Assembly: GCF_028802875.1 (NCBI RefSeq)
Contig: NZ_JARAMP010000019.1
Location: 19,871 to 83,870 of the forward strand
Length of the DNA stretch: 64,000 nucleotides
Direction: 5' to 3'
Origin: Seohaeicola sp024304985
Lineage (GTDB): Bacteria > Pseudomonadota > Alphaproteobacteria > Rhodobacterales > Rhodobacteraceae
The notes beneath the pieces were generated by a model. The model searched no databases, was not told the origin of the DNA, and saw only the letters and a list, made by a program, of their open reading frames with translations. Position numbers and translations under genes: made by a program. Shown here in pieces: positions 58,830-64,000 of this stretch. The stretch's first letter is position 1. Each line of letters begins with the position of its first letter.

Positions 58830-59696
58830 ATGGCTGGCTATGACGACCGCGACGGCAAGATCTGGATGGATGGCAAACTTGTGGACTGGCGGTCGGCCAA
58901 TGTGCACATCCTGACCCATGCGATGCACTATGCCAGCTCGGTTTTCGAGGGGGAGCGGTGCTACAATGGCAAGATCTTCAAAAGCCGCGAGCATTCCGAA
59001 CGGTTGCACTATTCTGCAAGCTGTCTTGATTTCGAGATCCCCTTTTCGGTGGACGAGATCGAGGCCGCCAAGAAAGCCACGCTCGAAGCAAACGGCCTGA
59101 CCGATGCCTATGTGCGCCCGCTGGCCTGGCGCGGTGCTGGCGAGGATATGGGCGTGTCCTCCGCACGCAACCCGGTCCATCTGGCCATCGCTGTCTGGGG
59201 CTGGGGCAACTATTATGGCGACGCCAAGATGAAGGGTGCGAAACTCGACATCTCGAAATGGAAGCGCCCCTCGCCCGAGACGATCCCCGTCCATGCCAAG
59301 GCAGCGGGCCTCTACATGATCTGCACCACGTCCAAGCACGCCGCCGAGGCCAAAGGCTGCTCGGACGCGCTGTTCATGGATTACCGCGGCTATGTCGCCG
59401 AGGCGACGGGGGCCAATATCTTCTTCGTCAAGGATGGCGAGGTGCATACCCCGCTGGCCGATTGCTTCCTGAACGGCCTGACGCGGCAGACCGTGATCGG
59501 GATGCTCAAGGAAAAGGGCATCACCGTGCATGAGCGCCACATCATGCCCGAGGAGATGGAAGGTTTCCAGCAGTGCTGGTTGACCGGCACAGCCGCTGAG
59601 GTGACACCCGTGGGGCAGATCGGAACCTACAACTTCGAAGTGGGTGCCCTGACCCGCGACATCGCGGAAAGCTATGAAAAACTGGTCCGCAGTTGA
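58830..59696 (+). CDS. ilvE: Branched-chain amino acid aminotransferase
   Basis: 288 residues from ATG 58830 after TAGGGGA. Fold-type IV PLP enzyme: HAMHYASSVFEGERCY, YVRPLAWRGAGEDMGVS, the PLP Lys in PVHAKAAGLYM, and EATGANIFFVKDG. Transfers amino groups between glutamate and Ile/Leu/Val keto acids. Confidence 0.92.
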   Translation: MAGYDDRDGKIWMDGKLVDWRSANVHILTHAMHYASSVFEGERCYNGKIFKSREHSERLHYSASCLDFEIPFSVDEIEAAKKATLEANGLTDAYVRPLAWRGAGEDMGVSSARNPVHLAIAVWGWGNYYGDAKMKGAKLDISKWKRPSPETIPVHAKAAGLYMICTTSKHAAEAKGCSDALFMDYRGYVAEATGANIFFVKDGEVHTPLADCFLNGLTRQTVIGMLKEKGITVHERHIMPEEMEGFQQCWLTGTAAEVTPVGQIGTYNFEVGALTRDIAESYEKLVRS

Positions 59697-59718
59697 ACAT
59701 TGGACGATCTTCTAAAGT

Positions 59719-59748
59719 AGGGCCGCCACTGGGCGGCCCTTTTCGTTT
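59719..59748 (+). terminator. ilvE terminator
   Basis: GGGCCGCC (59720-59727) and GGCGGCCC (59732-59739) followed by TTTTCGTTT, 23 bp after the ilvE stop. It lies directly before the convergent cobO stop. Confidence 0.88.
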
Positions 59749-60347
59749 CAAAAGTCGACGCCACGCTGCGCCTTGATCCCGGCCTGATAGGGGTGCTTGA
59801 CCTCGCGCATTTCGCTGACCAGATCGGCGTAGTCGCAGACAGCCTGCGGCGCATCGCGCCCGGTCAGGATGACACCGCAACGCGGGTGCCGCGCCTCCAA
59901 CCCCTTGATGACGGACTCGGCTGTCAAGTAATTATAGCGTAAAGCGATATTGATCTCGTCCAGAACGACCAGATCGAAATCGCCGCTTTCCATCATCTCA
60001 CGCGCCTTGCCAAAGGCGGCCTCGGCAGCCGCAACATCTCGGTCGCGGTCCTGCGTGTCCCAAGTGAACCCTTCGCCCATCGTATGCCAGGTGACGCCGC
60101 CCAGCCGGTCGAAAAACTGCTTCTCGCCAGTGATCCATGTGCCTTTGATGAATTGCACCACGCCCACGGCTTGCCCCCAGCCCAGCGCCCGGATCACCAC
60201 CCCGAAGGCCGAGGATGACTTGCCCTTGCCGTCCCCCGTATGCACAAGCACCAGACCACGCTCAGGATTGCCCGCTTCCGCGATCTTCGCGCGCTGCGCC
60301 TGTTGCAGCGCCTTCATTTCCGCCTTGTGTTTTTCCGCGTCAGACAT
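59748..60347 (-). CDS. cobO: Cob(I)yrinic acid a,c-diamide adenosyltransferase
   Basis: 199 residues from ATG 60347. P-loop VLVHTGDGKGKSSSAFGVVI and family regions VVQFIKGTWITGEKQFF, DLVVLDEINIALRYNYL and VILTGRDAPQAVCDYADLV. Adds the adenosyl group in cobalamin synthesis. Lies after the SDR gene; other cob genes are not in the window. Confidence 0.93.
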   Translation of the reverse strand: MSDAEKHKAEMKALQQAQRAKIAEAGNPERGLVLVHTGDGKGKSSSAFGVVIRALGWGQAVGVVQFIKGTWITGEKQFFDRLGGVTWHTMGEGFTWDTQDRDRDVAAAEAAFGKAREMMESGDFDLVVLDEINIALRYNYLTAESVIKGLEARHPRCGVILTGRDAPQAVCDYADLVSEMREVKHPYQAGIKAQRGVDF

Positions 60348-60413
60348 GATCTGCAAATTCCCTGCTTCTTCTTGCCGCAAATATCCGGTTCTGCCTGGCC
60401 GGCTGCGCAGCGG

Positions 60414-61190
60414 TCAGCGAGGTTTCATCGCCCGTTGCAACTTTGCCATGCCACCGATCCAGCGGTCATAGTTCTCGACCTTGGCGCGCATATACTCTGC
60501 CACGGCGGGATGAGGAAGGATCGCGAAGCGCTCGGCGCGGATACCCTCGACCGCGGCATCGGCCACGACCTCGGCGCTCAGCACCCCATCGCCCAGTTGC
60601 GGGCCTTCGGGGATACCGTCCAGCATCGGTGTGGCCACGCCCTGCGGGCAAAGCATGGACACGCGGATGCCGTCGTCACGATGTCCGATGGCAAGGCTTT
60701 CGGCAAAGCCTACGGCGGCGTGTTTGGTTGTGGAATAGACTGCCGACCCTACCTGCGACAAAAGCCCCGCAGCCGAAATCGTGTGCAGGAAATAACCACC
60801 GCCCCGCGCTTTCATCCGGGGGATCAGAATCCGCGCTGCATGGACATGCGCCATCACATTCACCGCCCAGGCCCGATCCCAGACCGCCGGATCCGCAAAG
60901 GCGATATTCTCGAATGTCGTGTCCATGCCCGTCGCAATCCCCGCGTTCGAGCACATTATGTCAACAGGGCCGTGCGCGGCCTCGACATGGTCGATCAGCG
61001 CGGCGATCTGTCCCGGATCAGAGACGTCGCAGATCATCGCTTCATCGATGCCCGGAGGGGTCACGGTAGGCAAACGCAAATCGGCGGTGATGACCCGCGC
61101 AGCGCCAGCAGCCTTCAAAGCCTGCGCCAACGCCAACCCAATTCCCTGTGCGCCGCCCGTGACAAGGGCGACCTTTCCTGCGATCTCCAT
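60414..61190 (-). CDS. Short-chain dehydrogenase/reductase
   Basis: 258 residues, classical SDR: VALVTGGAQGIGLALAQAL, NAGIATG, catalytic Ser in HTISAAGLLSQVG and Y-x3-K in YSTTKHAAVGFAES. It is 4 bp downstream of the second ABC permease and so probably belongs to that operon and acts on the imported substrate or a product of it. Confidence 0.87.
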   Translation of the reverse strand: MEIAGKVALVTGGAQGIGLALAQALKAAGAARVITADLRLPTVTPPGIDEAMICDVSDPGQIAALIDHVEAAHGPVDIMCSNAGIATGMDTTFENIAFADPAVWDRAWAVNVMAHVHAARILIPRMKARGGGYFLHTISAAGLLSQVGSAVYSTTKHAAVGFAESLAIGHRDDGIRVSMLCPQGVATPMLDGIPEGPQLGDGVLSAEVVADAAVEGIRAERFAILPHPAVAEYMRAKVENYDRWIGGMAKLQRAMKPR

Positions 61191-61194
61191 GATG

Positions 61195-62079
61195 TCAGCC
61201 CGGACTCATCCCGCGCAGACGCTCGGATCGGCGGCGCAGCAGCTCCACCGTCGTCAGCAACGCAATCGAGATGACAACGAGGATTGTCGCAACGGCCAGA
61301 ATCGTGGGGCTGATCTGTTCACGCAGTCCGATGAACATCTGCCATGGAAGCGTTTTCTGTCCGGCAGAGCCGACCAGCAACACAACGACCACCTCGTCGA
61401 ACGAGGTGATGAAGGCAAACAGCCCGCCGGAAATGACCCCCGGTAGGATCAGCGGCATCTGCACCCGGAAGAAGGTCGTTACCGGATCGGCCCCCATGTT
61501 CGCAGCTGCCCGCGTCAACGAGTTATCGAAACTGGACAGCGTGGCCGTCACCGTGATGATGACAAAGGGAATGCCCAGTGCGGCATGGGCCAGAACAACG
61601 CCAGCAAAAGTGCCTTGCAAACCCAACTCGCTGTAACCAAAGGGGCGTGAGTAGAAAAAGAACATACCTGCAGAGGTGATGATCAGCGGCACGATCATCG
61701 GCGAAATCAGCAGCGCCGTGATCTGTTTGCGAAACGGCACATGCGGCTGCGTCAGGCCAATGGCTGCCAGCGTACCCAGTGATACCGCCAGAAGCGTCGC
61801 CAGAGGCGCAATGATCAGCGAATTGGTAAATGCCTGTAGCCAAGAGTAGTCGCCATTCGCGCCCAAAAAGTCCTGATAGTGTTTGAGCGAATATCCCTCA
61901 GGGTCCAGCCGCAACATGGCCGGCGTGAAGGTGAAGAAGTTCTCGGCGTTGAAGGACAGAGGGATGATGATCAGGATCGGGAAGATCAGGTAGAAGAATA
62001 CCAATCCACAAAGCACGCGAAACGTATAGAACCAGATCCTTTGTCCGGTCGTGGCATAGGGTGGAAGTTTGGATGCCAT
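61195..62079 (-). CDS. ABC transporter permease (PotC-type)
   Basis: 294 residues, six helices. The ATPase-docking loop RAAANMGADPVTTFFRVQMP fits polyamine/opine-type importers. Forms a heterodimer with the permease gene 4 bp upstream. The ATPase gene is not seen and may lie beyond the right edge. Confidence 0.87.
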   Translation of the reverse strand: MASKLPPYATTGQRIWFYTFRVLCGLVFFYLIFPILIIIPLSFNAENFFTFTPAMLRLDPEGYSLKHYQDFLGANGDYSWLQAFTNSLIIAPLATLLAVSLGTLAAIGLTQPHVPFRKQITALLISPMIVPLIITSAGMFFFYSRPFGYSELGLQGTFAGVVLAHAALGIPFVIITVTATLSSFDNSLTRAAANMGADPVTTFFRVQMPLILPGVISGGLFAFITSFDEVVVVLLVGSAGQKTLPWQMFIGLREQISPTILAVATILVVISIALLTTVELLRRRSERLRGMSPG

Positions 62080-62083
62080 GTTC

Positions 62084-63358
62084 TTACCCCAGCTTCACAT
62101 TGTCGACGCCGACAAGCTTGTCGTAGACGTAATAAAGGATCAGGACGACCACCAGCATCAAGGTTCCAAGGGCCGCTGCCAGACCCCAGTTGCCGGATAC
62201 GGCAAACTGGAAGTAGATCCGGTTCGAGATGAATGTTCCGTCAGCGCCACCCACCAGTTCCGGTGTGATGAAGTAGCCTACGGCGAGGATGAAAACCAAA
62301 AGCGCCCCTGCCCCGATCCCGGCGGTGGTCTGCGGGAAATAGACCCTCCAGAAAGCCGTCCAGTTCGACGCGCCCAGAGACTTGGCGGCGCGCAGATAGG
62401 ACGGAGGGATGGTCTTCATGACCGAGTAAAGCGGAAGGATCATGAACGGCAGCAGGATATGCGTCATCGCGATGATAACGCCCAACTGGTTGTTGATCAG
62501 GGACAAACGCTCGGTAAAGCCCAGCGCGATCCAGAAATTGTTGATCACACCCTGTTCCTGCAGAAGGATCTTCCACGCTGATGTTCGAACCAGAAGAGAG
62601 GTCCAGAAAGGCAACAACACAAGGATCAGAAGCAGGTTGGACGTCCTGAGGGGCAGATCCGCCAGCAACCAGGCCACGGGATAGCCCAGCGCCAAAGTGC
62701 AGAAGGTAATGAGAAGGCTGAGGCCCAGAGTGCGCAACATCAGCTTCTGATAGATCCGCTGATCCGGCTCTTTCATCGAGATCCCGTCGACCCCGCGTTG
62801 CGCATCAAAGGCAGCAAGGAAATAGCTGCTGGTATAGTAACCTGAATTGGCCTTGATCGCTGCCCAGTATTCTATGTTACCCCAGCCACTGTCGATGTCG
62901 AGGAACTTTTCCTTGAAGGGGCCATCCGTCTCGATGTCCCAACTGGATGCGGGACGTCCTGATTTGCGAAACAGCGACGAAATGCCCGGCGCCTCATAGT
63001 TGAAGCGGCGGCCAAGTTGCGTGTGGGACTTGCTTTCGAAGGCAGTCGCCATGTCGATGGCCATGGCACGATAGACATCCTCGGGCGGGGCCTCACCGGA
63101 CGCAGGGTCCCAAGACTCAATGGCTACAACGACATTGGGCATGAGGTCGGGGATATAGTCCGTGCCGGCCGTATTCTGAACCGAGCGCATCAGCATGGAT
63201 CCGATCGGCGCAACAAAGGTGACAAGCACGAAGACAAGAAGCGGAGCAATCAGGATCAATGCCCGAATCTTCTGCCGGCGAAGGGCCAGATTCAGGCTCT
63301 GTTTCAGCGGTTTTCCGTCAGCGGACAGAACCGGGCCGTCAAGCGTGGCGTCAGACAT
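62084..63358 (-). CDS. ABC transporter permease (PotB-type) with large periplasmic insert
   Basis: 424 residues. The first helix is at about 31-55, then a 150-residue soluble insert, then five helices with docking loop RAAKSLGASNWTAFWRVYFP. The insert makes it longer than enteric PotB (about 280) but is seen in some alphaproteobacterial spermidine/putrescine-type systems. 153 bp downstream of the truncated binding-protein gene. Confidence 0.87.
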   Translation of the reverse strand: MSDATLDGPVLSADGKPLKQSLNLALRRQKIRALILIAPLLVFVLVTFVAPIGSMLMRSVQNTAGTDYIPDLMPNVVVAIESWDPASGEAPPEDVYRAMAIDMATAFESKSHTQLGRRFNYEAPGISSLFRKSGRPASSWDIETDGPFKEKFLDIDSGWGNIEYWAAIKANSGYYTSSYFLAAFDAQRGVDGISMKEPDQRIYQKLMLRTLGLSLLITFCTLALGYPVAWLLADLPLRTSNLLLILVLLPFWTSLLVRTSAWKILLQEQGVINNFWIALGFTERLSLINNQLGVIIAMTHILLPFMILPLYSVMKTIPPSYLRAAKSLGASNWTAFWRVYFPQTTAGIGAGALLVFILAVGYFITPELVGGADGTFISNRIYFQFAVSGNWGLAAALGTLMLVVVLILYYVYDKLVGVDNVKLG

Positions 63359-63446
63359 GTGTTACCCCGTCGGTATGAGTGGCACCTGTTGTCCGATGCC
63401 TTGCTTGGCCTTGGTGAAACCGACCTGTCGTCGGCTTGGCGAAGGC

Positions 63447-63498
63447 CCCGCGCAGATGACCTGCGCGGGAAGCGGGAGAGGGCCTATGGCCCGCTCCC
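63447..63498 (-). terminator. Paired stem-loops between binding protein and permease
   Basis: CCCGCGCAG/CTGCGCGGG (63447-63469) and GGGAG-A-GGGCC/GGCCC-G-CTCCC (63474-63498). No T-run. This is the usual mRNA-protecting structure after a solute-binding-protein gene. Confidence 0.65.
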
Positions 63499-63511
63499 TC
63501 GGTTCTTGCGA

Positions 63512-63883
63512 TTACTGCAGCAGCCATGCCTGGAACTGTGCATCCAGATCATCGCGATAGCTGGCCCACCATTCAAAGTTGAACAGGAAGGTGTTGACCG
63601 CATTGGCCGGATCGGTCGGCATGTGCGGAGCCATTTCGACGCCCAGATCAGCATGCTGTCCCACCAAAGGCGCAGAAGAGGCGCGTGCCGGACCATAGGA
63701 GATATATGCCGCCTGATCCGCCAGACGCTGCGTGTCGGTCGCGAACATCACGAAATCCATCACGCGCGCCAGACGATCTTCGGGCAGACCGGCGGGAATG
63801 ATCCAGCCGTCCAGATCGAACATCTGCCAATCCCACAGCATCCCGATGGGCTGGTTCTGCTCGACAATGGCCGAGAACAGACG
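63512..63883 (-). pseudogene. Extracellular solute-binding protein (PotD-like), C-terminal fragment cut by IS110-type element
   Basis: The visible frame gives about 124 C-terminal residues, with IVEQNQPIGMLWDWQMFDLD, GWIIPAGLPEDRLARVMDFV and ending FQAWLLQ. These are the last lobe of a periplasmic polyamine-type binding protein. Upstream of about 63884 the frame stays open but the sequence no longer resembles the family, and a transposase gene starts on the opposite strand at 63973. The gene is therefore disrupted near the codons for RLFSAIVEQ. The rest may lie beyond the element, outside the window. Confidence 0.7.
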
Positions 63884-64000
63884 ACATGGTGTGATTGCGG
63901 CGGTCGCTCTCCAGTGGCGAACGAGGTCCGGTATGTTGGCCTCATGTATATAAGGCGTGAGGAGAACGACCTATGGAACATTATGCTGGTTTGGATGTGT
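63884..64000 (+). mobile_element. Left end of an IS110-family insertion sequence, partial
   Basis: From about 63884 the sequence leaves the binding-protein gene. About 90 bp later comes GAGGAG and a transposase start. The exact left boundary is inferred from the loss of protein similarity, not from terminal repeats (IS110 elements have none of the usual type). Confidence 0.65.
63973..64000 (+). CDS. IS110-family transposase, N-terminal fragment
   Basis: ATG 63973 with GAGGAG at proper spacing. Only nine codons fit in the window: MEHYAGLDV. This is the typical IS110-type DEDD recombinase start, where the Asp is the first catalytic residue. The short left end (about 90 bp) would suit the group with guide RNA on the other side. 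Confidence 0.7.

Overview
The window looks like chromosomal DNA of a Rhodobacterales (Roseobacter/Rhodobacter-type) alphaproteobacterium. Base composition is high GC. Genes are tightly packed with many 4-bp ATGA overlaps. It carries a fused set of alphaproteobacterial landmarks: pstSCAB-phoU-phoB, petABC, a petPR-like regulator pair, aerobic phenylacetyl-CoA epoxidase paaABCDE, dxs-ispA-xseB, and a TPP-riboswitch-controlled thiBPQ operon. Assignment to genus is not possible from what I can see.

Layout. 0-3.2 kb (minus): an envelope operon with a CDP-alcohol phosphatidyltransferase, a membrane-anchored alkaline-phosphatase-superfamily enzyme and a partial LPG-synthase-type membrane protein. 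3.3-5.5 kb (plus): cytochrome b561 and an OpgH-like glucan glucosyltransferase. 5.5-10.4 kb (minus): a six-gene operon built from riboflavin- and pterin-type enzymes (RibA-like, BchC-like dehydrogenase, atypical PTPS/QueD, methyltransferase, RibD reductase domain, EEP-family hydrolase) that does not match a complete known pathway. 10.6-13.2 kb: FkbM methyltransferase, inositol-monophosphatase-type enzyme and a GT4 glycosyltransferase. 13.3-19.7 kb: the phosphate (pst/pho) operon behind a candidate Pho box. 19.7-21.3 kb: a glutaredoxin-MauE fusion and a DUF305 membrane protein.

21.5-31.28 kb is a 9.8-kb integrative element inserted in the 3' end of tRNA-Lys(TTT). It is bounded by an 18-bp direct repeat. 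It encodes a tyrosine integrase, a RepA-like AAA ATPase next to an iteron-like array, a terminase-small-subunit-like protein, a XRE repressor with a palindromic operator, two paralogous small proteins with duplicated promoters, a MerR-like protein, a ClpP-type head protease, an HK97-fold capsid protein and a gp10-like protein. I see no large terminase, portal or tail gene. The best reading is a capsid-encoding phage satellite, or else a reduced prophage. It is the strongest candidate here for an undescribed system.

31.3-64 kb is mostly housekeeping: tRNA-Lys, dapF (with the second catalytic Cys replaced by Ser), mtaB, a GST, an outer-membrane barrel, petABC, thiQPB with a TPP riboswitch, aroC, an AEC carrier, an EamA transporter, HU, amn, a VOC protein, paaEDCBA, an SDR, exoD, dxs, ispA, xseB, an APH-type kinase, a histone-deacetylase-like enzyme, petRP, ilvE, cobO, an SDR and a polyamine-type ABC transporter. 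The substrate-binding gene of that transporter is cut near the right edge by the left end of an IS110-family element.
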